From: Galeruca laticollis
Lineage: Eukaryota > Arthropoda > Insecta > Coleoptera > Chrysomelidae
DNA length: 64,000 nucleotides
Direction of reading: 5' to 3'
Assembly (NCBI GenBank): GCA_963921935.1
Contig: OY998175.1
Coordinates: 208,336,655 to 208,400,654 of the forward strand
The notes under the pieces: model-generated
Databases searched by the model: none
The model's input: only the letters and a program-made list of their open reading frames with translations
What the model was told of the DNA's origin: nothing
Translations under genes and position numbers: made by a program
Shown: positions 22,575 through 34,329 of the stretch, piece by piece
How positions within the stretch are numbered: the stretch's first letter is position 1
Layout: every line of letters begins with the position of its first letter

Positions 22575-23555
22575 TAACCGATAAGTATCATGCTGAATGG
22601 TCGGTTACTATTGTGCACCAAGTAAATAGTCGCGAACAGAGCGTGTTGATTGGGCTTTTCAAACAGGAAACAAATTATGATTGGTTGGTGACTGATATTT
22701 AATAGACGAAAGAAATATTCAATCATATTTAGTTTTGTCAGTTAATTGTCACTATTTCTAAAACTATCATTATTTAGCTAGTTTGGGTTGTGTGTTATAA
22801 ATCATAGACCCAGGATACCCTGTATGTATAAAAAAACTGTCTGAGTTGGAAATCAATTGAGAAAATTGAGTAGAAATACAAGGCGAATATTTATAATAAA
22901 AAGTGTATAGGAAGCGAGGAGCCTAAAAAATTATCAACAAATTTCTAAGAAATTATGTCACTTCTATTTATAATTGAAATTTCTAAAAAAAGAGATTGAT
23001 AATATTTTTAGCGAACAAATAATAACAAAAAAGTAAATATATATTATTTTCCTCACTGCTCAAAACAAATATGTTTCAAATATTATCTATTTTGACGTAC
23101 TTATAATTCAGTGCATAATTATTTGATTTAAGCGTAAAATGTGAAAGTCTCGTAACCTACATTACTGATTTTTCTGTGAACTAATACCACTTTATAAACG
23201 TGAATATATATAAATCAAAAGGAACCATACAGATTTGCTGTCCCCATTCTTGTACCGAAGTTAGCAAATGTAGCAGCGCATATCAGATTGGTTCCAGCAA
23301 TTTTCATGCCTTGTCATTCAGAATTTACGACTAACTTCAAATAAAGCATACATTTCTAGTTTTACAGTACCGTAATCACACAATGACATGATATCTCACA
23401 TAAGATGAATGTGATAGGAACATAATATTTTTTATGACTAACTGGGAAATCAAAATTTGATAGAAAAAATTAGAGGGTTCATACTCACATATTTCTTGAA
23501 ATCTTAATTTTATAGTTTAATTTTTTTATTTTATTAAATTAATTTGTCTCGGCTA
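22575..23555. other. Unassigned AT-rich stretch
   Basis: The hAT right flank opens this interval. No coding signature, tandem repeat or terminal repeat was found. Confidence 0.5.
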
Positions 23556-23559
23556 CTGA

Positions 23560-24150
23560 AGCCATTGACATAGTCACAATATTAGAATTTGAATATTTAA
23601 TAAGGTCTTAAGCTCTTTACGCCGCCGCCACATATTCAGTCTCTGCTGCTAATAGGGCTACACAATTCAGCTTCTTAGAGAAAAATGATATTGGATTCTT
23701 TCCATTTAAAATAATATATCGACTTATACCTCTTCTATTTTTTTTATTAGTAGCTCAATTTGCATCTGTGTATGCATTAAGTTAAACATCACAATCTTGA
23801 TGTTTACAATATGTTAATTCTTTCGTCTTTGTTCCTTGTGAATACATCAATATCCTTTCACCTGAATTCCGTGATTCTGTAGTTGGTAGATCTAAAAATC
23901 TGCATAACTAATATCAGGACTACTTGTTGTTGCTACGTACATTTATCCTCCAACAAAATTTTGTAACCTTCGTAACCCTTATCTATAAGACCTTCCTGTT
24001 TGATCTTTATCATTAATTTTGTTCTAGTATATTCATGTCTAAGAAATTTTAGTTATTAATAGTTTCATTGTAGTTTTTATATATTTGTCTTCACCTAGTG
24101 ATAAAATATCATTCACATATATCGCACATCTCGTGGAATACTGTAACATC
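23560..24150 (-). pseudogene. Ty1/copia pol fragment
   Basis: Minus-strand translation in shifting frames gives IYVNDILSLGED (the YVDD region of copia RT with one Asp changed to Asn), MYVATTSSPDISYA, then ISFFSKKLNCVALLAAETEY and VAAA. The last is the RNase H signature of copia pol. Neither LTR is present. It is a different, older lineage from the copia at 38.2-42.9 kb. It directly abuts the Tigger fragment. Confidence 0.82.
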
Positions 24151-24166
24151 TCTAAAATCTGAGGTT

Positions 24167-25449
24167 GCAGGAAATGGCTGTTGAGGTACGGAAAAGAACT
24201 AATAAAGGTGAATTTCCTCGTCTGGAAGAAAGCCTGGGCATTAGCGGAAACCTGTTGAAAGAAAAAGCAAAAGAGTTCGCGTCTATTCTAAGCATCAAAA
24301 AGTTTGCGGCAAGTGAAGGGTGGCTTACAAATTTCAAAAAGAGAAACGGAGTTGCATTTAAAAAAGTTTGTGGGGAAAGTGGAAGTGTTAGTGATGAAGT
24401 TTGTTTAGATTGGCACGGTATATTGAAGACTGAAAACTATGATTCCCGAAAAAAAATTATTACTGATAAAACAGGCCTATTTTTCAAATATTTACCGGAC
24501 AAGACGCTTGCTTTTAAACAAGAAAAATGTCATGGGGAAAAACATGGTAAGGAGAGGTTGACAGTTTTACTTGCAGTGAATATGGACGGATCGAGAACCC
24601 TTAGTGATAGGAGAAGCAATGAAACTGCGATGTTCCACAGGAGTAAAATCATTTCCTTCTGATTATCGTGCAAACAAAAAGCTTGGATGACGACAGAACT
24701 TTTTAACAATTGGTTTTTCACAGTTGATGAAACGAGAAAAGCGGAAAATTTTACTCTTTTTAGATAACTGCACTGTCCACAACAGTCCCCTCCATGTTCT
24801 AACGTAGAACTATTCTATTTTCCGCCGAATACAACTTCCAAATTGCAATCATTGGACCAAGGGATCATCCATAATTTTAAGACGTTCTATCGCAAAGAAA
24901 TTGTTAAGATCATTTTAAAATCTCTCGACCGGCAGATAACTGCAAATAATGTCACGGATCTGATGGCTATTTTACTAATTGACAAGGCATGGATAGCTGT
25001 AACACCCAAATTGATTTTCTACTGCTTCAAAAAAATCCGATTTCATAAAAGAAAATCGGGAAAATCTTGCAATAATTATGGATGATAAAGAACCAGCAAT
25101 AGAACCACTAGTTGACATCAGCGGTGTGAGTTTTTCCGACTTTGTTCGAGTGGATGAAGATGTTGCTGTCTCAGATTCACTAACCGATGGCGAAATCTTA
25201 TCTGCGACAGATACAAATGAAAAAAGCAACGATGCAGATGAGGATGATACATCAGAACCTTTGGCAGAAGTGTCAGTTAAGGTAGCAAGAGCCTAATTAG
25301 ACATCTTACAAAGCTTTTTTATACAAAACGGAAGTGATGAGAAAGCTTTTCAGGTAGTTTCACTTTTCAAAAAGATTATTGAGCAGTCTGAGCAGCACTT
25401 TGCTTTGAAGCAAACCAATATAACAGATTTCTTTCGAAATATGTATTAA
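24167..25449 (+). pseudogene. Tigger-type DDE transposase remnant
   Basis: The first frame (24165-24662) includes the second CENP-B-like helix region (WLTNFKKRNGVAFKKVCGES), then DKTGLFFKYLPDKTLAF with the first aspartate, and ERLTVLLAVNMDGS. A shifted frame reads LFLDNCTVHNSPLHVL with the second acidic residue. The next reads LFYFPPNTTSKLQSLDQGII with the third. An acidic stretch (EDVAVSDSLTDGE) and a C-terminal DFFRNMY follow. The DDD residues are visible, but at least four frame breaks separate them, and the N-terminal DNA-binding helix is lost. Confidence 0.87.
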
Positions 25450-25637
25450 TTAATTCACATTATGAATATGTACAATGTATGTACCTCTTAACTTTTGTCA
25501 TAGTCAAAGAATAGCAGTTAATAATAAATACATGATTATCAGCACTCAATAATTCGAAGTTTGACTTCTTTTCTCTCAAAAATTTCGAACCATTGATATT
25601 TCAAACACTCGGGTTTCGAATTAACGAGAGTCAACTG
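24167..25637 (+). mobile_element. pogo/Tigger element, 5' truncated
   Basis: The right end is the complement of CAGTTGACTCTCGTTAATTC (25618-25637) followed by TA, as expected for a pogo/Tigger terminus and its TA target. No matching left end is present; the copia fragment abuts instead. The coding part runs from 24167 to the stop at 25449, whose last residues read TDFFRNMY, a typical Tigger C-terminus. Confidence 0.87.
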
Positions 25638-25639
25638 TA

Positions 25640-26100
25640 ATAAGAACAAAGCAATAAAGATTCGTACATCTAGTTAAAATTCTTAAAAAAATTACCACCA
25701 ATTGTGTAATTACTGTTGATTATTCAATTTACAGGAACCAACACATGTTACATAAATTAGCTGCATATAATTCAATGATGCATAGAACATTTTCAGTTCC
25801 TATTTACAAATATTATTTTGATAGAGAAAGTAATACAATTAAATGAATAGCAACATTCAACGGATAGCCATTACATATGATAAATGAATTACTTAATAAA
25901 AAAGATGAGAAGTGGCACTACAACTAATATTTCCTAAACAAACTAAAGAAATAAAAAATTACAAAACCATGACATATCCAGGTAATATTTGAAAGAAATA
26001 CAACAATTTCTTTTAAAACTGAAAGTAATGTTAGTACAAAATTGTTGAATGAATAAACGAAAATATCCACATTAAAGAAGTCTGGTATATATTAACTTAT
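25640..26100. other. Unassigned AT-rich stretch
   Basis: This interval lies between the Tigger end and the GIY-YIG remnant. No coding or structural signature is visible. Confidence 0.5.
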
Positions 26101-26101
26101 A

Positions 26102-26400
26102 TGTCCAGAATGTAATGTTGTCTACTTGGGTCAAATACTTAGAAATTTTGAATTAAGATACAGTGTACACTTACTAGCATAGAGATTAAAGCAACCAGAG
26201 AAATCCCACTACGCATAACATCTACTTGACAACAAACATTCATTGACACCTAACACAGAACTGGAAGTAGTGCATATTTGTGATGAGAAACAAAAACAGA
26301 ATTTCCCTGATCAGTTAGAAATTTCAAGACATTTGAGAGACCCACAATATGAAGTCGTCAATGAACAGATAAATCTAGGTAGTTCTCCACTATTTAAACT
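26102..26400 (+). pseudogene. GIY-YIG endonuclease remnant, Penelope-like
   Basis: The frame reads CPECNVVYLGQILRNFELRY, then after an in-frame stop PEKSHYA, another stop, HLLDNKHSLTPNTELEVVH and finally NEQINLGSSPLF. The layout resembles the C-terminal GIY-YIG endonuclease domain of Penelope-like retroelements, where CPEC..YVGQT and HLL...H recur. Such domains nick target DNA for priming. No RT portion is nearby, so only the tail remains. The assignment is by pattern memory. Confidence 0.55.
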
Positions 26401-26409
26401 GTCTTCTAA

Positions 26410-28960
26410 GGGTGTGTTCACAAAGAAAGCTGGTGCGCTTGTCGGCAAGCGCTTGCAAGCTCCAGCCGGCGTGAGAAAAGTCTACATTGTATCATGTGTG
26501 TAGATTCACAGTCAAAGCCTGTCCCGGTTAACAAGAGTGTAACGTAAAATCAAACCCCGTGCACCTATGCACTTATCCCACTTACGTTAGCGACCTATTG
26601 AAGATAGATCGAACTTGTGGCCCCAAAATTAAATTACTACTAATTCACCAAGTTACCAGCAGATCGGATGGCCGATCTATGCCACAAGATATTTTACCCG
26701 CTAGACTTCAGTCGAAGAAGGGAGGTTCGTACGCTGGTAACGAACAATCAAAATAAAAGCTATATAACCCAAGGCCGTACCCGAGTAAATACCTCAGTTT
26801 AATTCCCTAACCGTAGTTTACCCCAATTAGGAAAGGATTACCTAAAATCAAGCTCGTAACTCAACTCACAAGAGAAATGATTTATTGAGGTGGTGGTTTG
26901 GCTGGAATACAGTTATGTAATTAGTTAGAAAGTTTTGGGGAGTAGTTAGTCCCACGGTGGAAACTTAAGGTCCATCAACCCTTACTATAAAAAAATAAAC
27001 AGATCAATATGAAATCCCTTACGAACTGTGGACGTTTACAAAGTCCCTCATAGTTCAACATATACAATGATACAATTATTTAAAATCCTATATACCCCTA
27101 CCCCAAAATTGATAAAACAATGCTCAGAAGGATTTGAAACATATACCAGTTCTGAGTTAAATTGGTTCTGATACTTGTAAAAAAATTACAATAATACAAT
27201 GTGAAAACGGTGAGAACCTGAAGGATTACCCATACCGTGGGTTATCTACGCATATCAAATTATAAACTTACCAAAAGCGAAAACAATATAAATTACCATA
27301 AACGTTCCGTGTGAGCTCAGACGCAACTTACCTACTCTGCCTAGTGTAATAAATGACCAAGAGAAATTACAAGCCACTTGTATGTTCACAAATGGTGAAT
27401 TATATATACATACAATGTTATATATACACTATAAAAAAATAATTATAGAAAAATTTAAATATTTAAAACTTGCGCGTCTTCAGCCGCTGGTGATAAATCC
27501 TGACGATCCACAAGTTGTTCCTGAGGTAGCAACCACTAAGGTGAGGCTGCAAGCATCGCAGGAACGCCGTGGTACTACGAACCAACACTAAGTGACTCCG
27601 GAACTAATCCAATACGGAAATCCGAATAACCAAAAATCCGACAATACCCCAGAATCTATGAATAAAAACCAAACCCTAAAAAAAACACTAGTTAGTGTTG
27701 TCACTATACTCAATTGACATTAAACCACCCCGGGAGTTCATCACATTTATCCCAGTGTGAATCCTATTATTATCCTACCAATAACCAGTTATTACAAGAG
27801 TGGGACAGCCCACTTTAAAAAAAAATCCCAAAGTAGAATTCAATTAAACCATCTATCCCCTTATAAAGTCTAAAACGAACAAAACCCGAGATAACCACCC
27901 CTTACTAACAAGTACTTCACCCCCAGCATACTATATACAAGCTCTATCCTGAACATATAATTAGGTGGTGTCATCTTATTCGCAACACTATGAGGAACAA
28001 TTACTAGTTACAGCAAATGTTAAATAAAATAAATCTCACCTGTTTGGCTAAGACAGGGTTCTCCTGTGTGCTGGTAATAAGTAGTTAGAAGCCGTTACAT
28101 GAAGTTAACCACATGGCGATGTAGGTGACTGGGCTTACATAACCATCTGCATCCCACAGATGAGGTCTGGACGAAATACTATCTCCACAAACTTCTCTAA
28201 TCCACACTACTCCACCCAAACCAAACTACCCCCTCAAATTCATGTTCCCCTGCAGGATGAATGTGGAATCTTCATTCGAATTTTTGGGGCTCCCAATAAA
28301 CACCTCAATCACGACACCACGCTGATCAGAAAGGAAAAGAAACACGACAGGTTTCATTGACAACCCACCTTTCCGTTCGAGACACTCTCACTCGAGCTGT
28401 TTAGAGCACATACGTTCTATGATCTCGGAGTGAATTACTCTACTTGCACATCGCATAATAAAACCCCCGTATAAAACAATATTTGGCTAATCAACAATAA
28501 ACCCCATATTCACTAATATACCACATCCCACGACTATATTTACAAAATAAAACATCACCCATTATACCCTGACGTACATCCACAGTACACCGGTAGGCAA
28601 CCTTCCGTACGAATCACAGATCTCTTAACGTTTGTAAAAGAAGAATGAACGAGGCTATGACATATGGCAAGTCATCTGTTTGATTCGAATAGTGAAATGT
28701 TTTTGTTTACATGTCAATTGTACATAATATAACAAGTTCACTCTTTTTAAGTGTATATTCAGATTACTGTAACTATTCTACTGCGTGTAATTATTTACTT
28801 TAAACTATTAACCCAGTTGGTGCTAAACAAATTGACGGCCAGGCTATTGAATAACTGAATTAATGGTATAACTAGAAATTGTTGATATACGAAGCTAGTC
28901 TGACTTGATATTAAGATAGGAATGTTTATTTATTATGACCAAAACTGCATGATTGTTGTC
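26410..28960. other. Unassigned block of distinct composition
   Basis: About 2.2 kb from 26410 to 28660 is richer in C and G than its neighbours and contains no long frame. A 12 bp palindrome (GCAAGCGCTTGC) lies near 26445. TGTAACG at 26537 and CGTTACA near 28094 could be the ends of a long LTR, but I see no matching target duplication. It may be a non-coding transposon or a long LTR. Confidence 0.4.
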
Positions 28961-29100
28961 TTTTTATGCGACTGATGTGTACTAACGAGAAAAACCGTAA
29001 CAAGAGGTTGCTATAAGTTCTGACAAGCGCGCAAGAACGTTTTGTACTTGTTTTCCGGATCCTGTTGACCGAACCAGTCAGTGACAAACGACTGTGCAGT

Positions 29101-29234
29101 ATGGATGTCGATGAACTGATATCTCAAGTCTCTAGAAGACGGGCTATTTGGGACAAATGCCTCAAACTACATACTAATAGAGTTCACGGGGATAAGTTGT
29201 GGAAGGAGATAGCTTCGAAAATGAAAACTGACGG
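29101..29234 (+). CDS. MADF-domain exon (Harbinger partner)
   Basis: From the start codon at 29101 the frame reads MDVDELISQVSRRRAIWDKC, then RVHGDKLWKEIASKM. This is a MADF domain with its conserved tryptophans. It ends at a GTAAGAAG donor just after GACG, so it is a first exon. MADF proteins are the DNA-binding partners encoded by PIF/Harbinger elements. It is convergent with the Harbinger transposase 0.8 kb downstream, which supports that pairing. An upstream in-frame ATG at 29065 is possible. Later exons were not identified. A host MADF gene is a weaker alternative. Confidence 0.6.
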
Positions 29235-30014
29235 TAAGAAGAATATTTTACTATCAATTATTAGGTACTGAGAATTATTAGAAGATGCATTGACTTTACA
29301 ATTAAAGTCGAGGAAGATTCTGATGATTTTCTACTGGCTCATTTAACAAACATTTTTGATGTACAAGAGAATTTATGGATAAAGATTCAAATTGAGGGTT
29401 CAATTAAACAAAACGTTTCGTCTGTACTATGACCGACATCATCCGTAGGTAAACTTGTTGTCAAATAATTATTCTAAATTATTCTAACTTGAAATTTACC
29501 TTATACACCGTTTTATTTTTTGTTATATTTCATATTTTTAATCTTTTTGTACAACTGATGATATATTACAGTACATACGAAACGTTTTGTTTAATAAAAT
29601 CCTAAATTTGAATGTACATAGTCTAATCATACATAAATTCTACTTCAATGACCAACAGCCACGAAAGCCTTAGCCTTGAATTGTTTTAGTGTACAGCAAC
29701 GATAGAATTGATGTCACGTGACTTATTAATAGAAAACTCCTATGTATTTTCCAGCTTAGGCTTCCACTCTATCATACATTATTTTTTAAAATGAAAAGTC
29801 AAAATATGAATTCCCAGGTGGTACTTTTTTATAATTCGTATGAACTGTGATTGAAAAGTTATAAACACAGAGAGAAATAACTTGGGTATTATATTCCAAA
29901 CATTTTTGTTGAAATTTACTTGATTATTGCATATTGTACATCATATCGATAAGTAGTGTTTCATGTACTTGAGATTCAAAGTGTAATTTGAATGACGATT
30001 ACTGAGATACATTT

Positions 30015-30848
30015 TTAGTCTGTGAAAACTAATGGATTGTTGGCCAAGTATGTCTTAAACAATTCTCTCACACTTGAGCCTGCGTTTGTTGGTCTTCCAA
30101 TTTTTTTCTTCCTTCTTTCTGGAACTGGCATCACAACGGCCTCAGTTAAATGGTGTTGTACCCCTTCCAAATCGATGATGATGTTGTGCAACAGGCAAAT
30201 GCATTTAATTATGTCTTCAGTTACAGCAACATCAGTTTCAATGATTGTTGATAGTAGCCTACATTTAACAAAAAGGATACCAAAAGCACATTCCACACAC
30301 TTTCTCATTCTCGATAATCTTTTGTTGAACATTTCTTCATCAAAGCTTAGTACATTCTTTTTGTATGGTTTGAAGAGGCTAACCAATAGTGGATATGCAT
30401 CATCACCCACAAACAGATATGTTGCTTTAACATTGGTACCAGGTAAATATTCTAAATTAGGAATGTCGAGACTATTGGTTCTTATCAGTCTAAATAAGTC
30501 AGATGCTTCAAAGGTTTTACCATCATTTTGTTTGCCACATCCTCCAACGTCAATTACAATGAACCAGTAATGTCCATCTACTAATCCCTGCAATACTATT
30601 GAGAAGACTTGTTTGTAGTTGTAAAACATGAATCCTGATTCCTTAAGGCATAATATTCTCACATGCTTTCCATCCAAACATCCTATGCAATTAGGGAAGT
30701 TCCATAGGGAGAAGGAATCATTAGCAATCTCTACAAACTGATTCTTTGAAGGCACAGGCATGTGGAGAGGCTGCGTTACTGTCCAAATGGCTATCACAAC
30801 TTCCCTTATAATGTTACTGACAGTACTAACACCAACACGGAGAAAATC
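30015..30848 (-). CDS. PIF/Harbinger transposase, intact-looking exon
   Basis: The frame opens beyond the first Met: DFLRVGVSTVSNIIREVV is encoded upstream to about 30848, just after an AG acceptor (TTTATAGGTTAAATAG). So this is an internal or last exon. It carries the DDE nuclease: GCLDGKHVRIL (first Asp), LFVGDDAYPLL (second Asp) and KRLSRMRKCVECAFGIL (Glu). The C-terminal tail has ERRKKKIGRPTN. There is no stop or shift across about 278 codons. The transposase excises and inserts the element at 3 bp targets. The first exon and the element ends were not located. Confidence 0.88.
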   Translation of the reverse strand, partial: DFLRVGVSTVSNIIREVVIAIWTVTQPLHMPVPSKNQFVEIANDSFSLWNFPNCIGCLDGKHVRILCLKESGFMFYNYKQVFSIVLQGLVDGHYWFIVIDVGGCGKQNDGKTFEASDLFRLIRTNSLDIPNLEYLPGTNVKATYLFVGDDAYPLLVSLFKPYKKNVLSFDEEMFNKRLSRMRKCVECAFGILFVKCRLLSTIIETDVAVTEDIIKCICLLHNIIIDLEGVQHHLTEAVVMPVPERRKKKIGRPTNAGSSVRELFKTYLANNPLVFTD

Positions 30849-30913
30849 TATTTAACCTATAAATATAAATTATCCAAAGAAATAAAATTAATAAATAATT
30901 AAAACCTTTGTTT

Positions 30914-30916
<3 letters not shown>

Positions 30917-30972
<56 letters not shown>
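30917..30972. repeat. (TA)n microsatellite
   Basis: An uninterrupted TA repeat of about 28 units. It lies immediately upstream of the Harbinger transposase exon, probably in its intron. Confidence 0.97.
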
Positions 30973-30974
<2 letters not shown>

Positions 30975-32165
30975 TAAAAAACGCTAGTCTTTGCTGACCA
31001 GTTAGGAATAAAACTCAGAAATATTGGGGAATACATTAAGTCAATCACAAGTTAGGTCACTTCTTGGTCTAGCCAAAAATAATTATTAAACATCAGATAG
31101 GCATCACATGAAATATAACTTCTGGCATTCTGAGGATGACAGCAATATGGAAGCAATTGTCAAATATATTAGAATGTTTACCATTTTTTCACTATATTGT
31201 GGAATTATCTAGAAACAGTTAGTTTCATTTAAGAATTAATCAAAAATAAGGCTAGACAGCATATTTCTAATTCAATTTTTCATTGGGTGTATTAAAAATG
31301 TTATGACTTTTTCCATTAATTTCAATAGTTCTAGATTGTTAATTATTTCAGTCAATGCAAATATATAGATTTCTTTTTTTTGTTATATAAATTATTCTTT
31401 AAAGTACGTCTCTGTTATTGACATATATTTTTTTAGTTTAACTAAGCGCAAGAGACCGGAATAATTCTCAAAGAATTCATGAAGGACTTTAGTATTGAGA
31501 AGGGTGTAAATATTTGCCCTTTCTGAGGCTTAGCGTTGTGAATCGTAAAGGAATTGTTTGAGACAACAACAATAGAGTTTAGGTTGTGGTTTTTGGCTAT
31601 TCACTTTTATAACTATCATAAATCTTTTTGGTTCCGAGTATGAAAACATACAGAAAATGACACCATGACTCCTTTTATTATTTTTTATAAGACGTTGAAA
31701 TGGACCCTCATTGATTTTCGGAATGATTTATTAGCAAATATCACACACATAAAGATACATTTAAATGAGATCATGAAAAATAATGAAATAACTTTTTGTT
31801 GACGAGATGAGTTATTGAATAACATAAAAATTAGAGGAGATTGGTGAAAGGAATGAATACATTAGAAAAATAATCAAAATATTCATTTGAAGAAGTTTAA
31901 CTTAAATTTACGACTATCTGAGTAATGAATAATGATTTGTGCAATTTAATTGTAATTTCTATAATTTACGGTTGAATTTGCAGTCTTTTATATAGTTCAT
32001 TATCTTCTCTATATATTCGACTTCTTGTAGTAGCATCTTCAGTGATTGTAGTAATGGGCTCTTTATCCATTCGTTGCCGTATTTCACAGGAAAAAAGATC
32101 ACTTGTTCACTTCTATTTATGATTTTTCAGTTCTGATTTTTTACTACTTGATCTACTCTCTAATT
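30973..32165. other. Unassigned AT-rich stretch
   Basis: No coding signature. The first transposase exon of the Harbinger at 30.0-30.85 kb would be expected somewhere here, but I could not find it. Confidence 0.45.
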
Positions 32166-32169
32166 TCCT

Positions 32170-32543
32170 TCAATTCTGGTATGGGATGTGGGATGGGACC
32201 CTCAACACAAAGTATGGAAGTTGCCGAGTGAGACAAGTACATCCCCACAAAATCCACCACCGATCACGATAGAATTCTGTTAGTTGGCTCGAGGCGTTGA
32301 GGTGATGCCACAGTAAAATTATGATATTACGTAGAAGTTTATCGCACTTTAAGTCGATGAAACGGTTTTTTAAACCTTTCAATAGCTTTCTGAGCTTTTC
32401 GCACTTTGAAATTACTGGCATCAGTACCATTTTTTCACTAAAGTCGTTGAAGTAGACTTCGACACCATGAACATCGTGTATTCTACCGCCAACGCTTATA
32501 ATCATTTGTGGATACCTGTCCAGTGCAGTTTGAAGCAAATTCT
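32170..32543 (-). CDS. Unrecognised exon with strong acceptor
   Basis: A textbook acceptor (TTGGTTTTTGTTGCAG) ends at 32544 on the minus strand and opens a frame of about 124 codons. Phrases include LLQTALDRYPQMIISVGGRI, VEVYFNDFSEKMVLMP and FYRDRWWILWG, ending PYQN and a stop. Composition is protein-like, with no stop. The pattern does not match any family I know. It could be the last exon of a host gene or an unfamiliar transposon protein. Confidence 0.4.
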
Positions 32544-33436
32544 CTGCAACAAAAACCAAAAATATAAGAAATGGAAAAAGTATGACATTTTTATTTATAT
32601 TAAAAGAAAAGGAAGAAAATCTATCGTAGGTATAGTGTATGCCAGTTCCTTCACATAAAATAGTGACTTGCAGAATTTACATATACATTTTTATATCATC
32701 CATAGATGATATAGTATCATCGATAGTAACTTCTGGTCATTAAGATAAAGAAACCTGTTGTATTAGAAATTATTATGTGAGCGAAACTTGATAAACTACA
32801 ATAAAATGCTTTGTATGCATTATGCATAGAAAAAATTATTTAAAAAAGCATGAGAAATGATTTAACTTCACTGATATATTATTGGCAACAGTAAAATGTA
32901 TATCTCCTATGCGGGGCGGATATTGATATGACTGAATATTAACTCTTCATCATACGCAGAACAACATCATCCTCGCAACAGTATTGAATCGATCTGAGCA
33001 TGAGTCTCTTCTAGTGTAACACATGATAGTGAGGATGACACCGAGATAAGGACTTAATGTGGAAAGTTATGCCCATAATAAATATATAAATGTCGCAAAT
33101 CTATAATATGATACGTAATTATCATTGATCGTTTTCTGTTACAATCTCTGTTGGTCCCATATGATGGAGTCCTGCCAATTGAGAATCTTCTCTTAAATCG
33201 GTACCTTCAAAGTTTTGTAACGAGGGTTGTGTATAAACAAGATTTTCCAATTAGCAGTTCTTAATTTCTTTCCGTAGTAATGGAACTTGCTGTAGCAAAA
33301 AAATAAATGAAAAGTAAAGTACACATCATTGATATTTCTTAAATATCAATATCATCTGCATATAAACAGTTTTAAGAGTTAAAACTAACTTTTCCGCATC
33401 TATGAGATGTCCTGAACAATAGTCTATCATAAAATT

Positions 33437-34275
33437 GTCACTTGTATACACTTGGGGGATGTATCGTGCTAATAAACCGAAATTTCTCCAAAAATAACCA
33501 AAAATGTAGTATATCTGCATTTATAGGACCCGCTGTACTCGCTCTAGTCAGCTGAAAATCAATGAGGTACATTTATGTGACGCTTTGAAAAATATCCAAT
33601 TATAAAATTGGTCACTTGTATACACTGGAGGCTGTATCGTGTTAACAACCCGAAATTTCTCCAAAAAGCACCAAAAATGTGGCACTTCTGGTACAATAGC
33701 GCTCGTTGTACTAGCTCTGGTGAGCTAAAATTCAATAAGGTTCATCTATAAGACGCCCTGAATAATATTCAATCATAAATTGGTCACTTGTATACATTCT
33801 GGAGGCTGTATCGTGCTAACAAATTAAAAATTCTCCAAAAATGACAAACATTTGGTACTTCAAGTACCACTCGTAGTACTGGCTTCAGTGAGATGAATAT
33901 CGATATGGTTCATCTTTGAGACGCACTGAATAATATTCAACCATAAAATAAGTCACTTGTATATACTCCGGAGGCAGCATCGTGATAAAAATCTTAAATT
34001 TCTCCAAAAATGCCGTATTTAAAGTACTATAGCATACGTTGTACTGGCTCTAGTTAGCTGAAAATCAATAGGGTTCATCTGTGAGATATCCTGAATAATA
34101 TACAATCATAAAATTGGTGACTTGTTGCATTCCGGAGGCTGTATCGTGCTAACGAACTGAAATTTCTCAAAAAATTACTAAAATGTCGTACTTCAGGTGT
34201 GAGATGTCCTGAACAATATTCAAGTAAAAAATTAGTAATTTGTTGCTCTCCAGATGCTGTATCGTGCTAACAAGA
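33437..34275 (+). repeat. Diverged tandem array, ~170 bp unit
   Basis: The phrase GTCACTTGTATACAC followed by GGAGGCTGTATCGTGCTAAC recurs at 33437, 33611, 33783, 33952, 34117 and 34235. Spacings are 174, 172, 169, 165 and 118. Each unit also contains AATTTCTCCAAAAA and a GTTGTACTGGCTC-like word. The last unit is short. Monomers differ at many positions. This is a small satellite-like array. Confidence 0.9.
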
Positions 34276-34288
34276 CATGTAACGAAAA

Positions 34289-34320
34289 GTGGCCGACGAC
34301 GACGATGACGACGACGACAT
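34289..34320 (+). repeat. (GAC)n trinucleotide run
   Basis: A short GAC/GAT run (GACGACGACGATGACGACGA) directly follows the tandem array. It would encode aspartates in one frame, but the frame has no support as a gene. Confidence 0.85.
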
Positions 34321-34329
34321 ACACACAGG

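Noticed and set aside
26537..28100. TGTAACG...CGTTACA as the two ends of a solo LTR
   Set aside because: The termini fit a gypsy-type pattern, but the flanking bases do not show a matching 4 or 5 bp duplication, so I left the block unassigned.
30022..30570. A 182-codon plus-strand open frame
   Set aside because: It is the antisense shadow of the Harbinger transposase exon, which carries the real catalytic motifs.
33437..34275. CRISPR-like array
   Set aside because: Units of about 170 bp diverge throughout, with no short constant repeat and variable spacers, and the host is eukaryotic.
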